Position numbers and translations under genes: made by a program. A stretch of DNA of 64,000 nucleotides from a virus, in IMG/VR virus record IMGVR_UViG_3300032287_003123, positions 1 through 64,000 of that record. The stretch is one strand, 5' to 3'. Within the stretch, counting starts at the first letter, position 1. Each line of letters opens with the position of its first letter. Positions 31,038 to 36,666 of this stretch are shown one piece after another. Below the pieces are notes generated by a model. That model had not been told where the DNA came from and made no database searches. It saw nothing but the letters and a program-made list of their open reading frames with translations.

Positions 31038-31066
31038 AGTCTAGCATTTTCTACTGACATTTACAA
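31038..31066 (-). promoter_or_regulatory. promoter TTGTAA-17-TAGACT with TGTCAG
   Basis: -35 at 31061-31066, spacer ATGTCAG..., -10 at 31038-31043. Confidence 0.76.
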
Positions 31067-31107
31067 CATTTTTCCCTAAAAATCTCATATATTGAGATAT
31101 ATTGGGG

Positions 31108-31123
31108 TGTGATTTACATCACC
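31108..31123. promoter_or_regulatory. CRP-like palindrome
   Basis: TGTGA-TTTACA-TCACC, centred at -84.5 of promoter 31038. A second inverted repeat ATCTCA...TGAGAT lies at 31082-31098. Confidence 0.58.
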
Positions 31124-31184
31124 TTCCGCCTGCCACCATCAGAATTGCCCCTACTATGGCTAAAATGATTATTAGATTATTCAT
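31119..31184 (-). CDS. 21-residue membrane peptide
   Basis: MNNLIIILAIVGAILMVAGG is a single hydrophobic helix with an Arg end. GGGG four nt before the ATG, 8 nt after the GP88-like stop. The stop overlaps the CRP-like site. Translation is uncertain. Confidence 0.45.
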   Translation of the reverse strand: MNNLIIILAIVGAILMVAGGR

Positions 31185-31192
31185 TTATCCCC

Positions 31193-31915
31193 TCACTTTT
31201 TGGTTGCGCTAAACACTATATCAGATTTCTCATAAATACACAACTTGCAGGTGGCGCAGGCTGAGCCTTTCTGAGAGATAAGGGGGATAGCCTTTTTATT
31301 TTCAGGGCACTTAGCACCAGGCTTACCTGTTAGTGCCTTCATGTCTGCTTGCCCTATTAAGAAATTTTTGGCAAGGTATGCAAGGGATACGCCATGATTA
31401 TTCTTGAGATCAATTCCCGTATCCTTATTCTCACTGTCTGTAGAATAGTATAAAGATAGATTAGGAATGTCTTTAAGAATGAGCGCTGCAGATTTAACTC
31501 TTGTGTATACCCAGAATTGAATATCAGGATACTTATCCATAACTACCTTCCACGCATATGCGTAGGTATCGTTAAAGAAATCGCCGTCCCAGTGGATACG
31601 AAATAACTTAGGTGCATTGCGCTTATCACAATCTGCATTAAATTCATGAATCATTTCATTAAGTAGACGGACCATTGTTTCTCCGTCTGCGTCTTTAAGT
31701 AGTTCCCAGTTATGAAGTAGGTTAACCTTTACTGTTGGGAATACCTTTTCCAACTTGCCTGCGTAGCAAATAGTTTCGCAGATAGACGTTGCACCAGGAC
31801 ATGAAAAGTTTTTTCCTGCGGGTAATCCGAATGTGTTTGCGATACTTGCTTGTTTTCCATTTGGGGTGACGGCATTGGCGACTTTCCTATCTTTGCTTCT
31901 AAGTAATTTGGACAT
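31193..31915 (-). CDS. GP88-like protein with Cys clusters
   Basis: 240 residues. FSCPGATSICETICYAGK, FRIHWDGDFFNDTYAYAW, FWVYTRVKSA and a C-terminal CPENKK ... CATCKLC match the mycobacteriophage gene-product-88 family as I recall it. The Cys pattern suggests metal or iron-sulfur binding; the mechanism is unknown. Own promoter at 31948 inside the upstream gene. Confidence 0.78.
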   Translation of the reverse strand: MSKLLRSKDRKVANAVTPNGKQASIANTFGLPAGKNFSCPGATSICETICYAGKLEKVFPTVKVNLLHNWELLKDADGETMVRLLNEMIHEFNADCDKRNAPKLFRIHWDGDFFNDTYAYAWKVVMDKYPDIQFWVYTRVKSAALILKDIPNLSLYYSTDSENKDTGIDLKNNHGVSLAYLAKNFLIGQADMKALTGKPGAKCPENKKAIPLISQKGSACATCKLCIYEKSDIVFSATKK

Positions 31916-31921
31916 GGTGGA

Positions 31922-32068
31922 TTACTCACTTTCTTTTTCTCTTTCTAATCTTAACATTAGGGACTGACATTTCTTTCGGTTGTATTTCTTTTTATTTGGG
32001 ATCGCTGAGGCAGCATTAGAACGACGAAGTTCCATAAGTCTACGTAATTCCTCAGATGTTTTTTTCAT
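31922..32068 (-). CDS. short basic protein, leaderless
   Basis: 48 residues, very basic (EELRRLMELRRSNAASAIP; KKKYNRKKCQS). TAGTAT is 5 nt before the ATG with TTGTAT 17 bp farther. Its 3' part contains the promoter for the GP88-like gene. Confidence 0.6.
   Translation of the reverse strand: MKKTSEELRRLMELRRSNAASAIPNKKKYNRKKCQSLMLRLEREKESE
31948..31976 (-). promoter_or_regulatory. promoter with TAAGAT and TGTCAG spacer
   Basis: -10 TAAGAT (31948-31953), spacer ATGTCAGTCC..., weak -35 (AAAGAA). Confidence 0.6.
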
Positions 32069-32073
32069 ACTTA

Positions 32074-32102
32074 ATACTATCAGATTTAGGGGAAAAATAC
32101 AA
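32074..32102 (-). promoter_or_regulatory. promoter TTGTAT-17-TAGTAT
   Basis: -35 at 32097-32102, -10 at 32074-32079. Lacks the TGTCAG motif and has no CRP-like site, though a GCGGGTCGAAAATTTT box lies at 32137-32152. Confidence 0.65.
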
Positions 32103-32149
32103 GTCTACGTAAAACGGACATTGCGGACAAAAGGGGCGGGTCGAAAATT

Positions 32150-32392
32150 TTATTCGTCTAAATCTACATACACATATAAATCAACATATGCATCGTGTGC
32201 AAGTATTAGCGTATCACGTTCACCATATGTATCAGTGTATTCAATAAAATAATTATCGCCAGTTGAATCAGAATTAATTTCAATAACTTCAAGTAATTCT
32301 TCATCAACCTTTATTAGATCATCAACCATCAATGACCCTGGCGTTAATTTATCTGCCCAGACTAGTTCCATGTTGTTTATTGTAGCAGTCAT
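32150..32392 (-). CDS. small beta-rich acidic protein
   Basis: 80 residues from the ATG 1 nt after the upstream stop. MELVWADKLTPGSLMVDD and ELLEVIEINSDSTGDNYFIE read as an SH3-like or Hint-like beta barrel. Unknown. Confidence 0.65.
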   Translation of the reverse strand: MTATINNMELVWADKLTPGSLMVDDLIKVDEELLEVIEINSDSTGDNYFIEYTDTYGERDTLILAHDAYVDLYVYVDLDE

Positions 32393-32393
32393 T

Positions 32394-32732
32394 TTAGTAC
32401 CCCTCATCATATTCTAGTGAGAGTGGGAAGTCATCTGAGTCATCTTGCCAGTCATCTACTGGGTCAATGAAAGTGTGAAGGTGGTGCTGGTCTACAATAG
32501 CGTGTGCAGGTGCTTGCGTTGAGCCACGATATAGAATCTGAAAGTCACCAACCTTTGGCATATCAATCATGCGGTCATAGTCCTCATCATAGTATGCGTC
32601 AATAGCCTCAATGCATGGTGCCACCATTTCTGCGGGTACTGGAGGATAGTGATTACCCTTCAAGTGATATAGAATCTGAGTCTCCAAGTCCAAGACTGTA
32701 TCTTTAATTCCTAGTGCTGTTACGCTTCCCAT
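32394..32732 (-). CDS. conserved hypothetical protein
   Basis: 112 residues, acidic: LETQILYHLKGNHYPPVPAE, CIEAIDAYYDEDYDRMID, GDFQILYRGSTQAPAHAIVD. The NHYPPVP and helix blocks are familiar from actinophage small proteins. Unknown. Confidence 0.7.
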   Translation of the reverse strand: MGSVTALGIKDTVLDLETQILYHLKGNHYPPVPAEMVAPCIEAIDAYYDEDYDRMIDMPKVGDFQILYRGSTQAPAHAIVDQHHLHTFIDPVDDWQDDSDDFPLSLEYDEGY

Positions 32733-32734
32733 TA

Positions 32735-32875
32735 TTATTTCTCCTCAATTTCTGCGACATATACATCGCCTCTTTCAATGTTTCCATATTTTAATTTAAA
32801 ATCAAAATTTTCAATTGCTTCATCATAGTTATCTGCTTCAACATTTATGAAAGTAGTAAATTCATATACTGGCAT
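32735..32875 (-). CDS. short acidic protein, MPVYEF type
   Basis: 46 residues: MPVYEFTTFINVEADNYDEA and RGDVYVAEIEEK. Same strand-helix-strand plan as 26561. TAATG coupling upstream. Confidence 0.65.
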   Translation of the reverse strand: MPVYEFTTFINVEADNYDEAIENFDFKLKYGNIERGDVYVAEIEEK

Positions 32876-33093
32876 TATGCTCTTACCTGAACCCTTCCAT
32901 CACGATAGAATACCTTAGTGTAACACTTACCTGTTGGTGTGTAGATATTGACTGTTGAGTATTCGTTAGCCAATCCCCAATCGGTAAAACGGAAAAAACT
33001 TTCCCATGCACCGAATTCATTTTCATAGCGTTGTGACCAATGAGGTGATTCCTCATAGTCATACTGGCAAGTTACTAGGTATTCATATTCCAT
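32875..33093 (-). CDS. aromatic-rich short protein
   Basis: 72 residues: YEYLVTCQYDYEESPHWSQR, WESFFRFTDWGLANEYSTV and CYTKVFYRDGRVQVRA. Coupled on both sides. Unknown. Confidence 0.66.
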   Translation of the reverse strand: MEYEYLVTCQYDYEESPHWSQRYENEFGAWESFFRFTDWGLANEYSTVNIYTPTGKCYTKVFYRDGRVQVRA

Positions 33094-33197
33094 TAGTTAT
33101 AGGTTCCTTTACATTCTGAGCAGAGATAATTAATTTTGCAGTAGCAACCTACGGCAGTAGGCATATCAGTTTCATAGTAGTCATCATAGTAGGTCAT
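33093..33197 (-). CDS. 34-residue Tyr/Cys-rich protein
   Basis: MTYYDDYYETDMPTAVGCYC and YLCSECKGTYN give two Cys pairs, likely one zinc. TAATG at both ends. Confidence 0.62.
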   Translation of the reverse strand: MTYYDDYYETDMPTAVGCYCKINYLCSECKGTYN

Positions 33198-33343
33198 TAG
33201 TTAGCCTCTTTCGTTAAGAATAGTTGGTCAATATAAGCATATTCTATCATCGCTTCTACCTCTCGGTCAAGGTAGCAACGGAAGCAATAGAGTTCAGTTA
33301 CATCTACTGCATTTTCATTACACTGCAAGCATACATCGGTCAT
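33197..33343 (-). CDS. short zinc-ribbon protein
   Basis: 48 residues with CLQCNENAVD and YCFRCYLDREVE knuckles plus a helix. First gene of the operon 33343-32150 behind promoter 33379. Confidence 0.68.
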   Translation of the reverse strand: MTDVCLQCNENAVDVTELYCFRCYLDREVEAMIEYAYIDQLFLTKEAN

Positions 33344-33378
33344 GGGAGCCTTCTTTCTTTAATTAACTTGATATAAAT

Positions 33379-33407
33379 ATCTTATCAGGTTGGGGTGACA
33401 TTTGCAA
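33379..33407 (-). promoter_or_regulatory. promoter TTGCAA-17-TAAGAT
   Basis: -35 at 33402-33407, spacer ATGTCAC..., -10 at 33379-33384. Confidence 0.78.
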
Positions 33408-33438
33408 TTCCGTAATCGGGCAATTTGGACAAGGTTCC

Positions 33439-33454
33439 CGTGATTAATATCACA
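33439..33454. promoter_or_regulatory. CRP-like palindrome plus nearby DnaA-like box
   Basis: CGTGA-TTAATA-TCACA, centred at -74.5 of promoter 33379. A TGTGGATAA (TTATCCACA on the other strand) follows at 33467-33475. Confidence 0.6.
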
Positions 33455-33487
33455 TCGTACGTAACTTGTGGATAACCTGTGGACGAC

Positions 33488-33508
33488 ACGCCCGACTGCG
33501 GGTCGAAA
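33488..33508. repeat. 21-bp duplicated box, also at 34876
   Basis: CGACACGCCCGACTGCGGGT and the following CGAAAA occur here and near 34876-34900 with the same sequence; CCCG...CGGG can pair. The right end is the GGGTCGAAAA box. Confidence 0.65.
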
Positions 33509-33512
33509 ATTT

Positions 33513-33535
33513 TGAGCAGTTTTAGATCTTGCTCA
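33513..33535 (-). repeat. 3' stem-loop element
   Basis: TGAGCA-GTTTTAGATCT-TGCTCA, 11 nt after the stop of the gene at 33546, followed by AAATTTTCGACCC. Confidence 0.68.
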
Positions 33536-33545
33536 GGATTTTTAT

Positions 33546-33698
33546 TTATTTCTTTAGTCGTTCACTTCTCAATGCAATTTGCAATCTGCGAATTTCTTTT
33601 TGTTGTGCAATATTTTGTTTCCAAAACACACCCATTACAAAAAGAGAACTGAAAAGTGCAATTGTTATTCCGATTAGTGTTCCAGTGTCTAGAATCAT
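33546..33698 (-). CDS. small single-pass membrane protein
   Basis: 50 residues from the ATG behind GGGAG. Helix TLIGITIALFSSLFVMGVFW then a basic tail (QKEIRRLQIALRSERLKK). Last gene of operon 34642-33546. An upstream ATG at 33782 lies inside the previous gene. Confidence 0.7.
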   Translation of the reverse strand: MILDTGTLIGITIALFSSLFVMGVFWKQNIAQQKEIRRLQIALRSERLKK

Positions 33699-33699
33699 T

Positions 33700-33876
33700 T
33701 TATACTCCCTTTTCACATGCCTCAATAAACTTATCACGTTTGAAGTTTGGATTGTCTTCTTCAAACATAATTGCGAAATCATTTACCAAATCTTCCCACC
33801 AAAAGTTATCTATCATGGCTTGATGATAACCTGCAAGAATATCGGCGACCTTTACATAGTCTTTACGTGTCATCAT
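33700..33876 (-). CDS. conserved short protein (MTRKDYV type)
   Basis: 58 residues (or 57 from the second ATG): MTRKDYVKVADILAGYHQA, FWWEDLVNDFAIMFEEDNP, FKRDKFIEACEKGV. A helical protein very common in actinophages; function unknown. TAATG coupled upstream. Confidence 0.75.
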   Translation of the reverse strand: MMTRKDYVKVADILAGYHQAMIDNFWWEDLVNDFAIMFEEDNPNFKRDKFIEACEKGV

Positions 33877-34037
33877 TATAGTGCCACCAATTTTTCTACA
33901 TAGTTTGAGATTTGATTATATGCGTTAGCGCATTTGTAGCAATAAGTTTCGGTAGGAATACCACCAAGCATAAAGGCATCAGTTCCCGAATAAACTAATT
34001 CGGTAGATTCGCAATTTATTACTTTACATTGAGTCAT
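33876..34037 (-). CDS. short zinc-ribbon protein
   Basis: 53 residues: TQCKVINCESTELVYSG and ETYCYKCANAYNQI supply four cysteines. TAATG at both ends. Confidence 0.68.
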   Translation of the reverse strand: MTQCKVINCESTELVYSGTDAFMLGGIPTETYCYKCANAYNQISNYVEKLVAL

Positions 34038-34243
34038 TATTCAGCCACCTTTAGAATTGCATATGAACCGCCTGCGTTAATTTCGTCAATAGCAGGCTGA
34101 ATCATTGGCGCAAGTAATTCCTTTAGCATTCCTTCAAGTAATTCTTTACGCATATTTTCTTCAAGTGCAATAAGTTGCATTCCGACTGGATGAGTTTCGT
34201 CTACTTCTGTGACGAATTTTAGAGAGTGTTCAATTTTTACCAT
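34037..34243 (-). CDS. short helical protein
   Basis: 68 residues from the ATG coupled to the upstream stop; an ATG at 34294 would lie inside the upstream gene. EENMRKELLEGMLKELLAPM is amphipathic. Unknown. Confidence 0.65.
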   Translation of the reverse strand: MVKIEHSLKFVTEVDETHPVGMQLIALEENMRKELLEGMLKELLAPMIQPAIDEINAGGSYAILKVAE

Positions 34244-34425
34244 TAGAGAGAGGCCTTTCCTCGTAGTGTGCCAGTAATTCCAAGAGTATCGCAAGCGATT
34301 TTTACGGATACGCCAACGGGTAATTGTGTTGGGTAAGTGTTGATAAATTGTGCAACCGCCCCCTTAGAAGGCAGGCTGATTGTTTTTACTGAACCATTAA
34401 AGGTTTCTAGTTTTACATTGTACAT
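34243..34425 (-). CDS. short beta-alpha protein, paralog of 36480
   Basis: 60 residues: MYNVKLETFNGSVKTISLPS, AVAQFINTYP, VKIACDTLGITGTLRG. Aligns along its whole length with the protein at 36480 on the other side of the control region. Unknown. Confidence 0.7.
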   Translation of the reverse strand: MYNVKLETFNGSVKTISLPSKGAVAQFINTYPTQLPVGVSVKIACDTLGITGTLRGKASL

Positions 34426-34426
34426 A

Positions 34427-34642
34427 TTAGTTTTCCTTTCTTACTGCAATTGTACGGAAAGTCTTGCGACCCCAAGTATTGCTACCGCTATATGGTGCAA
34501 TTTCTACAAGATAAGTTTCGCAACCATCATACCAAATTGGCTGAGGGTGCAATTCTGCACTTATGATTTCTCCACGCATTGTTTTGGAGATATATTCTTT
34601 CCCAATTAGTAGGGATTGGACTGAGTATACATTGGCTGGCAT
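34427..34642 (-). CDS. short beta-rich protein
   Basis: 71 residues: SVQSLLIGKEYISKTMRGEI, CETYLVEIAPYSGSNTWGRK and TIAVRKEN. Beta barrel-like. First gene behind promoters 34676 and 34786; AAGGTGG ribosome site. Confidence 0.68.
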   Translation of the reverse strand: MPANVYSVQSLLIGKEYISKTMRGEIISAELHPQPIWYDGCETYLVEIAPYSGSNTWGRKTFRTIAVRKEN

Positions 34643-34675
34643 ATTGCCACCTTCTTTCTTTTTCTTTATATTCTA

Positions 34676-34704
34676 AGTGTACCAAATTAGTCTGACATTA
34701 TCAA
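34676..34704 (-). promoter_or_regulatory. promoter TTGATA-17-TACACT with TGTCAG
   Basis: -35 at 34699-34704, spacer ATGTCAG..., -10 at 34676-34681. Confidence 0.76.
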
Positions 34705-34735
34705 ATCCAAATTCGGACATTTAGGACATATTCTT

Positions 34736-34751
34736 TGTGATTTTCATCACA
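34736..34751. promoter_or_regulatory. CRP-like palindrome, exact half-sites
   Basis: TGTGA-TTTTCA-TCACA, centred at -74.5 of promoter 34676. Confidence 0.65.
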
Positions 34752-34785
34752 CGGACTTATTTACTTATTTAATTGTATAGATAGA

Positions 34786-34814
34786 ATCTTAACACATAAA
34801 AGCCAAAAAGTCAA
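34786..34814 (-). promoter_or_regulatory. promoter TTGACT-17-TAAGAT
   Basis: -35 at 34809-34814, -10 at 34786-34791; tandem upstream partner of promoter 34676. Confidence 0.72.
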
Positions 34815-34836
34815 CACGACACGCCGTAAACTAGGG

Positions 34837-34852
34837 GGTGATTTATATCACA
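34837..34852. promoter_or_regulatory. CRP-like palindrome
   Basis: GGTGA-TTTATA-TCACA, centred at -65.5 of promoter 34786. A GACACGCCCGACTGCGGGTC box follows at about 34876. Confidence 0.6.
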
Positions 34853-34932
34853 CGTAAACCCAAACTTGAGGGTGCGACACGCCCGACTGCGGGTCGAAAA
34901 AATCTAGTTGAAAGTTAAATCATTTTTTATGA

Positions 34933-35022
34933 TCACTCTTTTAAGTGCAACCAAATTGAATAAATAAATAAGCCCAAGAAAAAAAAGAATGCAGCGTTTC
35001 CGTTTAAATAAAATTCTTTCAT
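34933..35022 (-). CDS. 29-residue membrane peptide
   Basis: MKEFYLNGNAAFFFFLGLFI and an aromatic end; one membrane helix. ATGA overlap with the upstream gene supports translation. Confidence 0.58.
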   Translation of the reverse strand: MKEFYLNGNAAFFFFLGLFIYSIWLHLKE

Positions 35023-35201
35023 TTTTCTAGCACCTCAATCAGTTCATCTGAAAATGCAATTGCAGTTTCATTTTGTTGTTCAGGCGTGAGCGTTGCCCAC
35101 AAATAACCAAGCAAATAAGATTTTCCGCTATCTTCATTTCCATTACGAATTGCGATAGCCATTTTTTTTACTTCTTGAAGTAATTGCATATCAGTTACCA
35201 T
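35019..35201 (-). CDS. short helical protein
   Basis: 60 residues: QLLQEVKKMAIAIRNGNEDS and YLWATLTPEQQNETAIAFSD. Helical; unknown. In operon 35676-34933. Confidence 0.65.
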   Translation of the reverse strand: MVTDMQLLQEVKKMAIAIRNGNEDSGKSYLLGYLWATLTPEQQNETAIAFSDELIEVLEK

Positions 35202-35204
35202 TTA

Positions 35205-35318
35205 TTAACCCCAGCATTCTTGGCATGTAGCCATTAGGTATTGAGAATCTTCAAGAGCAACCTCAACGGCTGGCTCTTCGCAAATTTGACAAGATAAAGT
35301 TATCATTTCTTTTTTCAT
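35205..35318 (-). CDS. 37-residue zinc-ribbon protein
   Basis: ITLSCQICEEPAVEVALED and ATCQECWG give two CxxC knuckles. TAATG with the upstream gene. Confidence 0.65.
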   Translation of the reverse strand: MKKEMITLSCQICEEPAVEVALEDSQYLMATCQECWG

Positions 35319-35500
35319 TAGTGTTGCTCCTCGCAATTTTCATAGGGATTAAATTCGCAGAATTGGCAACCCATCTGCTCAAAGTGTTCATCGCAAAAAT
35401 AGCGGTATTGCAATTCTTCACAACAAATAAATTGGTCGTGATTTGTTAAGTAAGGGCTACCGAATCCGATAGGTGAAAGAACAAGTGTAGGGGTACTCAT
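35318..35500 (-). CDS. short Cys-rich protein
   Basis: 60 residues: FICCEELQYRYFCDEHFEQ and GCQFCEFNPYENCEEQH carry seven cysteines. TAATG at both ends. Likely two-metal or disulfide-stabilised. Confidence 0.66.
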   Translation of the reverse strand: MSTPTLVLSPIGFGSPYLTNHDQFICCEELQYRYFCDEHFEQMGCQFCEFNPYENCEEQH

Positions 35501-35676
35501 TATTTAGATACCTTCCAATCAGTCCACATTGGTAGACGCTCAGGGTCGGTATCGTTATACCAACGCTCAATATTTTGTTCACATTCCATGCAGAATGTAA
35601 ATTGGTCATCATTTACTGATGAGATAGCAGGAACGAATGGAATATGTGTTTTACACATTGTGTTTAATGAAGTCAT
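35500..35676 (-). CDS. short protein, first gene of leftward operon
   Basis: 58 residues: MCKTHIPFVPAISSVNDDQF, TFCMECEQNIERWYNDTDP, LPMWTDWKVSK. CxxC knuckle plus His. AAAGGAAG ribosome site behind promoter 35731. Confidence 0.66.
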   Translation of the reverse strand: MTSLNTMCKTHIPFVPAISSVNDDQFTFCMECEQNIERWYNDTDPERLPMWTDWKVSK

Positions 35677-35730
35677 TTGGACTTCCTTTCTTTAGGGGGT
35701 TTACTTCTTTTTCAACCTTCTATACATAGA

Positions 35731-35759
35731 AGTATAGCAGGGGGGTCTGACATCTACTA
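35731..35759 (-). promoter_or_regulatory. promoter TAGTAG-17-TATACT with TGTCAG
   Basis: -10 at 35731-35736, spacer ATGTCAGACC..., poor -35 at 35754-35759, which suits activator dependence. Confidence 0.7.
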
Positions 35760-35792
35760 GCCAGTAATCATACCAAAACGGACATTTTGAAA

Positions 35793-35857
35793 TGTGATGT
35801 AGGTCATGTGGATAACTTGAGCGTGAAATGGGGGTGTGATCTACGTCATGTGGATAA
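35793..35857. repeat. 42-bp tandem unit: CRP-like site plus TTATCCACA box
   Basis: GTGATGTAGGTCATGTGGAT and GTGATCTACGTCATGTGGAT each continue AACTT; units start at 35794 and 35836. Each fuses a TGTGA-N6-TCATG half-palindrome with TGTGGATAA (35807-35815, 35849-35857). Confidence 0.7.
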
Positions 35858-35886
35858 CTTTTTTTCGACATTTTTTTTCGACCTCA

Positions 35887-35902
35887 TGTGGTGCAAATCA
35901 CA
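35887..35902. promoter_or_regulatory. CRP-like palindrome
   Basis: TGTGG-TGCAAA-TCACA, centred at -74.5 of the rightward promoter at 35934. Confidence 0.6.
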
Positions 35903-35933
35903 CTGAAAATGTCCGATTTGTCCGTGTCTAAAC

Positions 35934-35962
35934 TTGACTTTTTGGGAAATGTATGCTAGTAT
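35934..35962 (+). promoter_or_regulatory. promoter TTGACT-17-TAGTAT
   Basis: -35 at 35934-35939, -10 at 35957-35962; drives 36111-36653. Confidence 0.76.
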
Positions 35963-36001
35963 TACTACTATAAAATTAAATAAAAAATCCTAGTGAGCCT
36001 C

Positions 36002-36044
36002 TGAGCCTAGCAAATAACCCCGAAAGGGTGAGCCTAGCAAATAA
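36002..36044 (+). repeat. 16-bp direct repeat in 5' leader
   Basis: TGAGCCTAGCAAATAA at 36002-36017 and 36029-36044, 27-bp period, with hairpins CCCCGAAAGGG (36018-36028) and GGTTAG...CTAACC (about 36071-36088) before the ATG. Confidence 0.65.
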
Positions 36045-36110
36045 GAGCAAATAACCTAGGTCAGCAAAAAGGTTAGAAAGTCTAACCGAAAAAAAGAAAG
36101 GTGGTCTCAA

Positions 36111-36338
36111 ATGACTACATTAAATAACTACTATAACGAAATTCGTTCTGATATTGCCAAAGAGTTTGGCTTAGAGGCAGGTGGCTTCGCCCCTCGCCCT
36201 ACTATGATACCTATTCGTGTTGCTCAACGCATTAACGATAAGTATCCACCTACCTATGAGGGTAGAAAGGTTATCCTCAACCCTATGGCTAAGCGTATTG
36301 CTAAGCGATATATGTCCATAGTTATGGGGGTTAAATAA
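36111..36338 (+). CDS. small basic helical protein
   Basis: 75 residues: LNNYYNEIRSDIAKEFGLEA, APRPTMIPIRVAQRIND and RIAKRYMSIVMG. Positively charged, helical, possibly DNA-binding. First gene rightward of the control region. AAAGGTGG ribosome site; some distance (8 nt). Confidence 0.68.
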   Translation: MTTLNNYYNEIRSDIAKEFGLEAGGFAPRPTMIPIRVAQRINDKYPPTYEGRKVILNPMAKRIAKRYMSIVMGVK

Positions 36339-36479
36339 ATGATAAAAGATATCATGGTTATCCCTTGCGATGAGTGCAAGGGTGCAGGATTTATCTACTT
36401 CGGTGATGGTGATACCTACGATGTAGAGTCTTGCGATTGTGTAGATAACGACGAATTAACTTTAGATTGGAATGAATAA
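36339..36479 (+). CDS. small DnaJ-type zinc-binding protein
   Basis: 46 residues: IPCDECKGAGFIYFGDG and ESCDCVDNDE. The CxxCxGxG motif resembles one DnaJ zinc repeat. Starts at the upstream stop and ends 1 nt before the next ATG. Confidence 0.66.
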   Translation: MIKDIMVIPCDECKGAGFIYFGDGDTYDVESCDCVDNDELTLDWNE

Positions 36480-36653
36480 ATGAAAGTAACAATAACAACA
36501 ATGTCTGGAAATACTAGAGATATAAATCTCATGACTAAGCAAGAGGTCTATGACTTCATGCATCTATTCAAGACTACGCTAAATAAAAATCAGCGAGTAA
36601 AGATTACTTGCGATCTAATTGGCGTGGATGGATATTTACAAGGCACACACTAG
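36480..36653 (+). CDS. short beta-alpha protein, paralog of 34243
   Basis: 57 residues: MKVTITTMSGNTRDINLMTK, EVYDFMHLFKTTL, VKITCDLIGVDGYLQG. Matches 34243 along its length, so the two operons flanking the control region carry sister genes. Followed by a terminator. Confidence 0.7.
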   Translation: MKVTITTMSGNTRDINLMTKQEVYDFMHLFKTTLNKNQRVKITCDLIGVDGYLQGTH

Positions 36654-36666
36654 CGTGTGTTATTTT
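36645..36666 (+). terminator. terminator hairpin
   Basis: ACACAC (36645-36650), TAGC loop, GTGTGT (36655-36660), then TATTTT; overlaps the stop of 36480. TTGCTGGTAGTACT is repeated at 36665 and 36689. Confidence 0.65.

Larger units (their letters stand above)
35677..36110. other. divergent control region, candidate replication origin
   Basis: 434 bp without genes between oppositely directed operons. Holds leftward promoter 35731, CRP-like sites at 35793, 35835 and 35887, TTATCCACA-type boxes at 35807 and 35849, two TTTTTTCGAC AT-rich tracts (35860-35882), rightward promoter 35934 and a structured 5' leader with 16-bp direct repeats. Confidence 0.6.
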
